Shown here: positions 1 to 6,230 of the stretch, piece after piece
Layout of the letters: each line of letters starts with the position of its first letter
Numbering within the stretch: position 1 is the stretch's first letter
Assembly: GCA_913059105.1 (NCBI GenBank)
Contig: CAJXRL010000161.1
Coordinates: 1-6,279 of the forward strand
Source: an uncultured Flavobacteriales bacterium
GTDB lineage: Bacteria; Bacteroidota; Bacteroidia; Flavobacteriales_E; Vicingaceae
DNA length: 6,279 nt
Reading direction: 5' to 3'
Notes under the pieces: model-generated
Seen by the model: the letters and a program-made list of their open reading frames with translations, nothing else
Told to the model about the DNA's origin: nothing
Database searches by the model: none
Program-made: the position numbers and the translations under genes

Positions 1-257
1 TTCCTTTCCGAAGCAAGGGTTTTTCCTTTTAAACCGTTTGAACTCTTAAAAAGTAACGCTCTGTTCGTTTCTCCGCTGCGCTGCAAAAGAGTATTGGCTT
101 CCTATATGTATCCTTTTTATTTGTGTTTGCCAACCTTCTGTGTCTTATAATTGGCATTACGTCTCCATTAGGTCCATTCCTGTTTATTTTACCTCATGAA
201 TTTGACTATCGTCTGCGCTTCGTTTGGACTGCTCATTTCGCTAATCGGAGCAAGCGA

Positions 258-283
258 CTATAGGAGGTTCACTAACTCCATAG
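258..283. repeat. Imperfect hairpin in the non-coding contig end
   Basis: CTAT, GGA and GTT (258-269) pair with AAC, TCC and ATAG (274-283) around the 4-base loop CACT, giving ten base pairs with two single-base bulges (A262, G266). No U-tract follows on either strand, so it does not look like a Rho-independent terminator. It may be an intergenic palindromic repeat or part of a structured RNA; only the pairing itself is seen. Confidence 0.5.
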
Positions 284-375
284 CAAATTATACCGCCGAG
301 AGTAAATAGCGCTATTGACTTATTCTTAGAAACTTATTTTCTATTAAGGAATACCCTAAGGGATGATACTCAACA

Positions 376-391
376 ATTGGTTTAAGCCAAT
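376..391 (-). terminator. Weak candidate terminator of the LamG gene
   Basis: ATTGG and CCAAT flank TTTAAG, a 16-base near-palindrome lying 29 bp beyond the stop codon of the LamG gene. On the minus strand it is followed only by a short TTG stretch, not a real U-tract, so intrinsic termination would be inefficient. It is listed because it is the only dyad close to the gene end. Confidence 0.2.
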
Positions 392-420
392 CAGCTGAGC
401 GGTGAAGCGTATTAAAAGTT

Positions 421-2847
421 TTAACGCTTTACCACTTTATAGCTCTTATTCTGAATGTATAAGTAATACATTCCAGCAGGAACATGCTTTAAATCCAATA
501 GAATGTTATTGGAAGATTGATTAAGTGTTCTTATCAATTTAGAAATGTTTTGTCCTAAAGAATTGAAAACTTGTATTTCGCTCGGCAACAAAAAATCTGA
601 GTTTACTTCAATATACCCATCGGTTGGGTTAGGAAATAAGGAGAACAATTGATGCTCCATATACTTAACTATTACATTTTCGGAGTAAGAAAATTGACCA
701 TCGAAGTCATTTTGTTTTAATCGATAATAAGAAACCCCATCAAAAGGACTAGGGTCTAAGGCCTGATAATCTAATTTAACATAACTGTTTCCTGCACCAT
801 CAACTTTTGCTACTTCAGTCCAATTTTTTCCATCAACAGTTTTTTCAATTGTAAAATAATTGTTGTTAATTTCAGAAGTTGTTGACCATATTAATTTCAC
901 ATATTCATTTTCTGCAATAGCATTAAAAGAGATCAATTCAATGGGTAAAGCAAGATTTGAAATTCCTAAAATAAACTCAGCATTACTTTTTGATGCCTCA
1001 GTAAGTGTATTTTCTGTGAGATTTTGTGCGGCAGTCTGATCCACCCAAGTCAATCCAGAATTATCATCTCGAGCATAAAGCAAAAGGTCATTTTCTGAAA
1101 GTACATTTTCAGGATTTTGCCATGCATCATTTTCATTGTAATAATAAGTTGCCGTATAAGTGGGAGACGTTCCATTAGCACTCCAAACACCATAATAAAT
1201 ATCGTTTGAACCAACTCCTAAAGTTCCTGTTAAAGTATTGGGAGCTGTATTTACATAATAGATGTGGACACCATCCGGTGAACCTGAAATAGAACTAATT
1301 CTTAACGAATCATTATCAGGAGATTCCATGTATAATTCAAAACCGGTTAAACTGCAGCTATGTGCAGCGTCTACCCAATCGGCTGAAACATTCATATTTG
1401 TCAACGTACCATCATTACTTCCAACAGCATCACTTGCTGTTGAGGAACCTGTTAATTCATCAAATCTCCAATATCCAGTTAGACCTGTTTCGTTTCCTTC
1501 TAAAGGCCTGCACATATCGTTGGTAATTTCATCAGCAGTTCTGGCATAATTCCAAACTCTTACTTCATCAATTCGACCAGTAAAATAGAACGGATTTCCA
1601 CCACCAACATGAGCTCCACCTATGCGTAAACTATTGGTATTATTTACAAAATTACCTGATCCAACAGAAGATTTAGTAACATCTAAAACACCATTTTGAT
1701 AGATAACTAAATCAGTACCATCATAAGTTGCAGCAACATGCGTCCAAGTACGAATAGCAGGCAAAGCTCCCACTACGGTATTATTCGAGCCATTATCGAC
1801 ATAAAAAGCTAGGCCGCTTGTAGAAACAGTTAATCCAATATTATCATCAGAGCCTCCATTTTTATGAATGATACCACCTTCGTTACTATTATGTCCACTA
1901 GGCGAGCCATTTGAAGGAAAAGAAGTAGGAAAAATCCATGCTTCAATAGTAACTGCACTTGTTCCATCAATTAATACATCTCCAATATCTACATAGTCGT
2001 TAGTGCCATCAAACTCCAAACAATTGCCACTCCAATCCTGCGGGTAAGAGTGAATACTTTCGTCACCAATTGGAGCTCCTGAAGTTAAAATGTCAGCCGC
2101 ATTCATATTGGTCATTGTGCCATCGAGATTATTTGAAGTCAGGTCTTCAACATTTCCTGCACCAGTAGATGCATTATCGAAATTCCAATAACCCACAAGA
2201 CCAGTTTCAGTTCCGGCTAACTTGCTACACATAAATTCTCTAATTTCTTGTTTTGACCGGGAAACATTCCAGATTCTAACATCATCAACCTTACCGTTAA
2301 AAAAACGATTATTAACACCAGCCCCCAAAGTTAAATCATCAGCTGTTGTTCGAATGAGGGTATTACCTGTAATAGTTGACGTAGCTTCAACTACACCGTC
2401 AACATAAAGCACTGCAAGGTCTTCGCTATTGGAATAGGTGCCTGCAACATGATGCCATTCTCCATCATCATAATTGGGAACAGAATTTGAACGAGTAGTT
2501 CGATTAGTTCCACCTGCATCAATAAATCGGAAAGCAACTGTAACTGGATCAGTAACATCTTTAACAAAAACACCATAGGCTCCATTAGAATTGCTTGTTT
2601 GACCCTTACTCACGACTCTAGGAGAATTATTTGTCGATCCATTCCCTTCTAACAGAAACCAAAACTCAATGGTTATCGCTTCTTGTATATCCAATACGGC
2701 ATCATCACTTATTAGCACTCTGTCGTTCGAGCCATCAAAATCTAAGGCATTTCCTGAGCCTTGAGCATAACTAAAGATATAGGCTGAAAGTAAAGTCGAG
2801 GATAAAACACATTTTATCAAAATAGAAAATGTTTCAGTTATTTTCAA
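421..2847 (-). CDS. Secreted two-LamG-domain protein with T9SS type A sorting domain
   Basis: An 808-residue exported protein, probably a cell-surface or secreted carbohydrate- or protein-binding factor. Residues 1-28 form a signal peptide (hydrophobic core near 8-26, likely cut after SYA before Gln29). Two concanavalin A-like LamG/Laminin_G_3 domains follow, about 32-223 and 275-463. Each begins with an FDG-S/T-ND motif, carries a WxHVAxTY-type core (131-137; 368-375), an RxWN motif (191-194; 430-433) and ends in ETGLxGYW. Residues 500-630 are an unassigned linker. Residues 633-728 (LPIELISFNA onward) resemble the fibronectin-like module common before T9SS tails. Residues 735-808, starting FSLFPNPTDG and ending YKVVKR, are a type A sorting domain: the protein should cross the outer membrane by the type IX system. 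No catalytic domain is seen, so the ligand is unknown. The start is TTG at 2847; the frame has no ATG or GTG that keeps the signal peptide, and an upstream TGA closes it. Confidence 0.93.
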   Translation of the reverse strand: MKITETFSILIKCVLSSTLLSAYIFSYAQGSGNALDFDGSNDRVLISDDAVLDIQEAITIEFWFLLEGNGSTNNSPRVVSKGQTSNSNGAYGVFVKDVTDPVTVAFRFIDAGGTNRTTRSNSVPNYDDGEWHHVAGTYSNSEDLAVLYVDGVVEATSTITGNTLIRTTADDLTLGAGVNNRFFNGKVDDVRIWNVSRSKQEIREFMCSKLAGTETGLVGYWNFDNASTGAGNVEDLTSNNLDGTMTNMNAADILTSGAPIGDESIHSYPQDWSGNCLEFDGTNDYVDIGDVLIDGTSAVTIEAWIFPTSFPSNGSPSGHNSNEGGIIHKNGGSDDNIGLTVSTSGLAFYVDNGSNNTVVGALPAIRTWTHVAATYDGTDLVIYQNGVLDVTKSSVGSGNFVNNTNSLRIGGAHVGGGNPFYFTGRIDEVRVWNYARTADEITNDMCRPLEGNETGLTGYWRFDELTGSSTASDAVGSNDGTLTNMNVSADWVDAAHSCSLTGFELYMESPDNDSLRISSISGSPDGVHIYYVNTAPNTLTGTLGVGSNDIYYGVWSANGTSPTYTATYYYNENDAWQNPENVLSENDLLLYARDDNSGLTWVDQTAAQNLTENTLTEASKSNAEFILGISNLALPIELISFNAIAENEYVKLIWSTTSEINNNYFTIEKTVDGKNWTEVAKVDGAGNSYVKLDYQALDPSPFDGVSYYRLKQNDFDGQFSYSENVIVKYMEHQLFSLFPNPTDGYIEVNSDFLLPSEIQVFNSLGQNISKLIRTLNQSSNNILLDLKHVPAGMYYLYIQNKSYKVVKR

Positions 2848-2859
2848 ACTATTTTGGAA
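2840..2859. repeat. 20-bp direct repeat, copy at the LamG start codon
   Basis: This 20-bp sequence is identical to 2956-2975. On the minus strand it reads TTCCAAAATAGTTTGAAAAT and includes the TTG start codon and the next codon. It has internal dyad symmetry: TTC(C)AAA and TTTGAA around ATAG, with one bulged base. It could be an operator over the start or one half of a duplicated start region. Confidence 0.7.
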
Positions 2860-2955
2860 ATTTTCGATTATTAGAATGTTTTTTCAAGGTATAAATTGGA
2901 GGATAGATAAAACAATTTTAATCCTTACAATTAAGTAAGTAGGAAGGTTGTAGTA

Positions 2956-2975
2956 ATTTTCAAACTATTTTGGAA
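2956..2975. repeat. 20-bp direct repeat, upstream copy
   Basis: An exact copy of 2840-2859, offset by 116 bp (close to 11 helical turns at 10.5 bp per turn). The similarity extends past the exact match: on the minus strand a TTG within it opens a ten-codon frame reading MKITTTFLLT and then stop, compared with MKITETFSIL at the real gene start. This suggests either a partial duplication of the gene start or a paired regulatory site. Confidence 0.7.
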
Positions 2976-3059
2976 TTTACTGTATTCATTTTGATTAAAT
3001 GTTCTAACAAATTGGAATATGAGCTACTATTTCTGTTCTTTTTCTTGCCTGATTACTCC

Positions 3060-3082
3060 AAAAACCGAACAGACTATTTCGG
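3060..3082 (-). terminator. Probable Rho-independent terminator of the MORN-receiver operon
   Basis: On the minus strand CCGAA (3082-3078) pairs with TTCGG (3069-3065) around an 8-base loop and is directly followed by five T (3064-3060). A further G-T pair can extend the stem. It lies 72 bp after the receiver gene stop codon and before the LamG gene, which supports separate transcription of the two units. The stem is short, so efficiency is uncertain. Confidence 0.55.
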
Positions 3083-3154
3083 CAGCCAAGTAACTATTAG
3101 TGCAAATTAACGCTCTCTAAATCATAAAATTATAGAAAGTGAGATCTGACATAT

Positions 3155-3736
3155 TTACCATGTCTCATCTGCATTTTTCCAAGCTAGCCATTCAAAATTT
3201 TGCTCCTTTTCTTCTCGATGCACAGTAGATGAAGGGAATGAAACCTTTACCTTCTCTTCGCCTATGTTAAGTTCTAAATTTTTATGCCCATCTACGTTGA
3301 GTACGATGCCTTCATTTTGCTTTAATGCGCTTATTTCTTTTTGAAGTTCTTGATTTTTAAAATTGATGGAAATACTTTCCTTTTTATCGTTCGAATTCAT
3401 ATTCTTGAATGCCCCAAGTAAATGTTGAATGCTTAAGGGCTCACTTATGGAGTCGATTGACCGTAATTGCATCGCATTTGATGCACAATTTGGGCGGGAT
3501 GTTGTAAATATTATGGAGGGTAAGTCTCTTGCACATTTTTCAAAATCAATCCCATTGGAATTTGGTGTTTCAATGTCTAGTAGCACAAAATCTAACTTTG
3601 CTGTATGGATGTTTTTTATGGCGTTAAAACCATTTGAATAGTTTCCTAAAATTTCTACACCATTAAATTTTTCACACAAATGGCCTAAAATACTATTTGC
3701 CATTTCACTACCTTCAATAATCAAGCCTCTTAGCAT
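3155..3736 (-). CDS. Degenerate response-regulator receiver protein without recognisable output domain
   Basis: A 193-residue cytoplasmic protein whose residues 1-115 match a CheY-like receiver domain of the kind found in LytTR regulators. The beta-3 aspartate is present as Asp54 in FVLLDIETPNSNG, and the threonine site is present in IIFTTS (Thr79). Two other hallmarks are altered: the acidic pair after beta-1 (normally DD) is Glu8-Gly9, and the conserved lysine of the KP motif is Glu99 in SISEPLS. Normal Mg2+-dependent phosphorylation is therefore doubtful. Residues 116-193 are charged, with a short possible helix or coiled coil at 125-141 and a Trp-rich end (FEWLAWKNADETW). No LytTR, helix-turn-helix or enzymatic output domain is visible; LytTR regulators are usually near 240 residues. 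The ATG at 3736 is 5 bp after the stop of the MORN gene, so the two form an operon. It may act by protein contact; that is inference. Confidence 0.85.
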   Translation of the reverse strand: MLRGLIIEGSEMANSILGHLCEKFNGVEILGNYSNGFNAIKNIHTAKLDFVLLDIETPNSNGIDFEKCARDLPSIIFTTSRPNCASNAMQLRSIDSISEPLSIQHLLGAFKNMNSNDKKESISINFKNQELQKEISALKQNEGIVLNVDGHKNLELNIGEEKVKVSFPSSTVHREEKEQNFEWLAWKNADETW

Positions 3737-3741
3737 AGTTT

Positions 3742-4170
3742 TTAATTATTACAAAGTGTTCCGTTATCAAATAAATTCAGTTCAGTAACATGGCCTTTTT
3801 CATGATATCGCACCAAGTAACCGTCAACCTTACCACCTGACCAAAGCCCAATTAAGCTGGCTTGACCATTTTTATGGAAATACTTTTGCAGTCCAATTCT
3901 TTTTCCTTCTTTGTCAAATTCTAATTCCTCAGCTAATTGGCCATTCTGATGGAAACGCTTATATGGACCAACATTTCTCCCATTTTCCCAAAAGCCATCC
4001 TCTAATAAAACACACTGTTTACTGTACATTTCATAATGGAGTGCGCTGTTAACAATAGAATCAAATTCCACAATGCATGGGTTTTCTACAGTGGTTGCTT
4101 TTACTAAATGGGCTGAGATCAAACCAAGAAGAACAATACTTGACGTTAGATATATAAATACATATTTCAT
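3742..4170 (-). CDS. Exported MORN-repeat (YwqK-like) protein
   Basis: A 142-residue protein starting at ATG 4170, which gives a clean N-terminal export signal (MKYVFIYLTSSIVLLGLISA, possible cleavage after Ala25). The frame continues upstream to a TTG at 4290, but those 40 extra residues are basic and would bury the signal, so ATG 4170 is preferred. Residues 58-137 hold about three MORN_2-type repeats: GxWENGRNVGPYKRFHQNGQLAEE, then KRIGLQKYFHKNGQ, then SGGKVDGYLVRYHEKGHVTE. The repeat core is G-x-Y/W-x-x-Y/F-x-x-N/K-G. Annotation pipelines often name such proteins 'toxin-antitoxin system YwqK family antitoxin', but there is no toxin gene here and the name is not evidence of that role. The protein probably sits in the periplasm or is held by an uncleaved N-terminal helix. 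It is the first gene of an operon with the receiver protein; no function is established. Confidence 0.85.
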   Translation of the reverse strand: MKYVFIYLTSSIVLLGLISAHLVKATTVENPCIVEFDSIVNSALHYEMYSKQCVLLEDGFWENGRNVGPYKRFHQNGQLAEELEFDKEGKRIGLQKYFHKNGQASLIGLWSGGKVDGYLVRYHEKGHVTELNLFDNGTLCNN

Positions 4171-4704
4171 GCTAGTAAGCTTATAAATTGCACCATAAAC
4201 TTCGAATATTTGTTTAGTATTTTGATAATAAATTCGGTTTTTGACCAGAATTCTTCGGAGAATGGAAGGTGGTTGATTGGTGCAGAACAAGACACTATTT
4301 ATTTAACCAGAAGAATCAATAAATAAAAGGCGGCGTCAAACAATATATTAACGTTAGGTTCAATTTTATGTGAAGTATCTTTCAATGAGCTTTGCACCCT
4401 AGAATAATATTTCTTTGAATCATTTTTATAGGCAAGTTGTATTTTATGTGAAAGCCTAAAGTTCACAGCTATTATACTCATTGATGACCGTAAGGTGAGA
4501 TATTTAAGAATTATTTCCTCCTCACTCCCTACACTTTTACAAATCTCATTTTATTGTTTTCGGAACTTGTGAACTTCTTTGGTTTCCGCTGTACTCCATC
4601 AAAAATGTGTTGATTCATACATGTTATTTTTACGGGTATTCATGCACCTCGTACCTCGGTGTCGTCCAGCCCCAAAACTTAAGAGAAAGAGAAATAAAGA
4701 ATCC

Positions 4705-4742
4705 CTCACTTCGACTAAAGTTTATAGTGAGCGATAGTCGAA
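4705..4742. repeat. Palindromic intergenic repeat 1 (CTTCGAC...GTCGAA type)
   Basis: TTCGACTA (4710-4717) and TAGTCGAA (4735-4742) form a perfect 8-bp inverted repeat with a 17-base spacer. An alternative fold pairs CTCACT (4705-4710) with AGTGAG (4726-4731). The sequence that follows, ATACTCAGTGCAGG, continues a pattern (TTCGAC with CTCAGTG) that I know from dispersed intergenic repeats in many Bacteroidota genomes; that last link is from memory, not from a search. Confidence 0.55.
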
Positions 4743-4835
4743 ATACTCAGTGCAGGCCCTTTTTTAAAATGAAATTAAATTCTACTACGCCATAAATTGG
4801 CTAACATCCACTTTGTTTTTAATTGTGCTCGCAAA

Positions 4836-4873
4836 CTTTGTTGGTCACGATTAGGTGAGCCAAACGAACAAAG
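4836..4873. repeat. Palindromic intergenic repeat 2
   Basis: TTGG and TCAC (4841-4848) pair with GTGA (4855-4858) and CCAA (4860-4863) around the loop GATTAG, with one bulged G. The outer CTTTG (4836-4840) can pair with CAAAG (4869-4873). The result is a long imperfect hairpin. Its 3' arm is shared with the next inverted repeat, so the two folds exclude each other. Confidence 0.5.
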
Positions 4874-4901
4874 AAAGTCAGCCGCAGGCAAACTTTCTTT
4901 G
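4869..4901. repeat. Palindromic intergenic repeat 3
   Basis: CAAAGAAAGT (4869-4878) and ACTTTCTTTG (4892-4901) are a perfect 10-bp inverted repeat around a 13-base loop containing GCCGCAGGC. No U-tract follows on the plus strand; on the minus strand the stem runs into TTCG, so termination is unlikely. It overlaps the 3' arm of the preceding hairpin. Confidence 0.6.
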
Positions 4902-4903
4902 GG

Positions 4904-4913
4904 GTTCATGAAC
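4904..4913. repeat. Perfect 10-bp palindrome
   Basis: GTTCATGAAC is self-complementary. Flanking GGG and TCC extend the pairing to 16 bases with one G-T position (4901-4916). It may be a protein-binding dyad or simply part of the repeat cluster; the sequence does not decide. Confidence 0.4.
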
Positions 4914-5009
4914 TCCATTACAAAACATTCGCTCTCGCTCTATTTTAGACTCTGTTTTCAACCGATCACATACGAATCAAAGACAATCAGCGTAATGCAG
5001 TGAAGCGTG

Positions 5010-5043
5010 GCAATCTGTTCATCGTTTCCCATCAACAGATTGC
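5010..5043. repeat. Palindromic intergenic repeat 4 (GCAATCTGTT hairpin)
   Basis: GCAATCTGTT (5010-5019) and AACAGATTGC (5034-5043) are a perfect 10-bp inverted repeat with a 14-base loop. Outer bases GTGAAGCG before it and CGTTTCAC after it can also pair with one mismatch, making a long imperfect cruciform. The GGCAATCTG and AGATTGCTTTGTTCC pieces resemble a degenerate form of a dispersed repeat (with GATTGCTTCGTTCC-like arms) that I recall from several bacterial phyla. Confidence 0.6.
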
Positions 5044-5057
5044 TTTGTTCCGTTTCA

Positions 5058-5083
5058 CAGCTAACCTTGCTTCGCCGTAGCTG
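5058..5083. repeat. Palindromic intergenic repeat 5
   Basis: CAGCTA (5058-5063) and TAGCTG (5078-5083) form a perfect 6-bp inverted repeat around a 14-base GC-rich loop. It directly joins the flanking units of the cluster on both sides. On its own a 6-bp dyad is weak; its position within the cluster is the main argument. Confidence 0.35.
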
Positions 5084-5085
5084 GT

Positions 5086-5104
5086 CCTGAGCAATTGTCG
5101 AAGG
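5086..5104. repeat. REP-like arm (CCTGAGC...GTCGAAGG)
   Basis: CCTGAGCAATTGTCGAAGG fits the pattern CCTGAGC, short spacer, GTCGAAGG that I know as one arm of widespread intergenic repeats. Only one arm is evident here, so it may be a remnant. It also matches in kind the TTCGAC/GTCGAA arms at 4710-4742. Confidence 0.45.
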
Positions 5105-5346
5105 GCATTTCTTTCGTGGCCCCGCAGGCATGGCTTTTCCTTAACTGCATTTCTTATGTTAACTAGAATGATCCATATAGACTTTATCTAACGGATTAAC
5201 ACATGATTTTAACTCTGTTTTAGCAGCCTTGGTGTATCTGAACGTAGAATGAAAACTCTTGTGACCCAAGTTCGTTGAATTGTAAAGATGCTTTCGCCTT
5301 CTTCAGTTAACAGGATTGCAAAGTATTGGTGCAGATAAAGTTATGA

Positions 5347-6230
5347 TTAAACTCTAACCCCAATCACGCACACATCATCAATCTGCTCCAAAGAACCCTT
5401 CCAGGTTTCAAAGAATTCATCAATGATAATTTTCTGTTCTTCCATTGATTTATCTTGAACACTTAATAGCAATTCTCTAAAGGCTCTTGATTTTAGTTTC
5501 TTTCCTTTTTCTCCACCAAACTGATCGACATAACCATCTGAAAACAGATACAAACTATCACCTATTTCTAATTCAAAACGATGGCTTGTGTATGCTTGTT
5601 TATTATCGAATTGTCCAATGGGTTGTTTGTTAGCCTTCGTTTCTATGATTTCTCCCTTTCTTATTATCCATAATGGATTATGGGCACCAGCATATGTTAG
5701 TATGTTTCCCTCTAAACTGCATAATGCGATATCCATTCCGTCTTTAACCTCTTCTTCAGATTTTTCAAACTCTTGAATTACAATCTCCCTTGTTTTATCT
5801 AATATTTTGCCTGGATCTGTTAAGCCATATTCTCTCACTGCTCTGTTTAATCCATTGTTACAAATCACACTTACCATTGCTCCAGGAACTCCGTGACCAG
5901 TACAGTCAGCCGCTGCAAACATCACTTTATTATCTCTATATTCCATCCAGTAGAAATCACCAGCAACCACATCTTTAGGTTTGTATAATATGAAAGATTC
6001 TTTAAGATATTTTTTAACCAATTTGGCTGGCGGTAAAATAGCAGATTGTATTCTTTTAGCATAAGTAATAGAATCCATTATTTCTTGATTCTTTACTTCA
6101 AGTTCCTCATGCGCTAATTCCACCACTTCTTTCTGTTCTTCAATGACTTGTTTTTGTTTTTTGGTAACTCTGAGACGGTTAAAAACAAAGATTAAAAAGA
6201 CAATCACTAATCCTAGACCAACAGCTGTGG
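5347..6230 (-). CDS. SpoIIE-family (PP2C-type) serine/threonine phosphatase, N-terminally truncated by contig end
   Basis: The C-terminal part of a membrane-anchored phosphatase that dephosphorylates Ser/Thr on partner proteins, often anti-sigma-factor antagonists or other signalling proteins. The genomic frame is open to 6230, where adapter sequence begins. The GTG at 6207 is therefore not a real start and is used only for numbering here. A transmembrane helix (TAVGLGLVIVFLIFVFN) spans from just before this point to residue 10, and a coiled coil covers about 11-45. The SpoIIE domain follows, about 75-286. All metal-binding motifs are intact: GDFYW (Asp84), ADCTGHG (Asp101), GMDIAL (Asp159), LFSDGY (Asp224) and QIDDVC (Asp277/278), so it should be active. 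The linker motif DSITYAKRIQSAILPP is typical of Bacteroidota proteins with N-terminal TPR repeats or another sensor domain; that part, probably several hundred residues, is missing. No neighbour on its strand is close enough for an operon. Confidence 0.94.

Larger units (their letters stand above)
1..420. other. Gene-free contig end downstream of the LamG gene
   Basis: No reading frame here has a plausible start, composition or recognisable product. GC content is uneven; the block 241-300 is about 47% by hand count, higher than the neighbouring coding DNA (about 35% in a sampled line). It holds one clear hairpin (258-283) and a weak near-palindrome (376-391) listed separately. Since position 1 may be a contig edge, a truncated element or the decayed end of a neighbouring gene cannot be excluded. 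Confidence 0.6.
2848..3154. other. Intergenic region between receiver gene and LamG gene
   Basis: These 307 bp contain the terminator of the upstream gene (3060-3082) and the distal copy of a 20-bp repeat (2956-2975), so the promoter of the LamG gene should lie between about 3060 and 2848. I looked for the Bacteroidota pattern TTTG, about 19 bases, TAnnTTTG on the minus strand and found only partial matches, for example a TAAAATTG near 2912-2919 without a TTTG at the right distance. No promoter is called. Confidence 0.55.
4171..5346. other. Gene-poor, repeat-rich intergenic region
   Basis: About 1.2 kb without a convincing gene. The open frames present are short and begin mostly at GTG or TTG, without recognisable domains. 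The part from about 4705 to 5104 is dense in inverted repeats, listed one by one, and 5001-5120 is about 49% GC by hand count, clearly richer than the coding DNA. The motif CCGCAGGCA appears at 4882-4890 and 5122-5130, and GCATTTCTT at 5105-5113 and 5147-5155. The promoter of the MORN-receiver operon should lie near 4171-4290, but I see no good match to the Bacteroidota consensus. Confidence 0.6.

Noticed and set aside
1262..2585. Several frames of 61 to 95 codons inside the LamG gene on both strands.
   Set aside because: They are shadow frames of a clear 808-residue coding sequence with well-defined domains.
3742..4290. A toxin-antitoxin system, as suggested by the common name of YwqK-like MORN proteins.
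   Set aside because: There is no toxin-like partner: the adjoining gene is a receiver protein, and the MORN protein carries an export signal.
4301..4359. An integron attC-like pair: ATTTAAC (4301-4307) fitting RYYYAAC and GTTAGGT (4353-4359) fitting GTTRRRY.
   Set aside because: The two outer boxes fit the consensus and a 59-bp span is possible, but the inner parts do not pair with each other, so no attC hairpin can form; no integrase is present.
4299..4481. A 60-codon frame on the minus strand starting with ATG and ending in a hydrophobic stretch (FDAAFYLLILLVK).
   Set aside because: It has no recognisable domain, no upstream signals and lies in AT-rich intergenic DNA. A tail-anchored small protein cannot be excluded, but one hydrophobic run is expected by chance in such DNA.
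4607..5003. Two consecutive plus-strand frames of 62 and 68 codons.
   Set aside because: They start at GTG and TTG, have no similarity to known domains and run through the palindromic repeats; their residues simply translate the inverted repeats.
5209..5340. A 43-codon open stretch on the minus strand just after the phosphatase stop (TEEGESIFTIQRTWVTR within it).
   Set aside because: It has no ATG, GTG or TTG start and no recognised domain. It could be a trace of a decayed gene, but there is no support beyond the open frame.
6207..6230. Using GTG 6207 as the start of the phosphatase.
   Set aside because: The frame stays open to 6230 and encodes the first half of a transmembrane helix there; only the adapter closes it, so the true start is outside the window.
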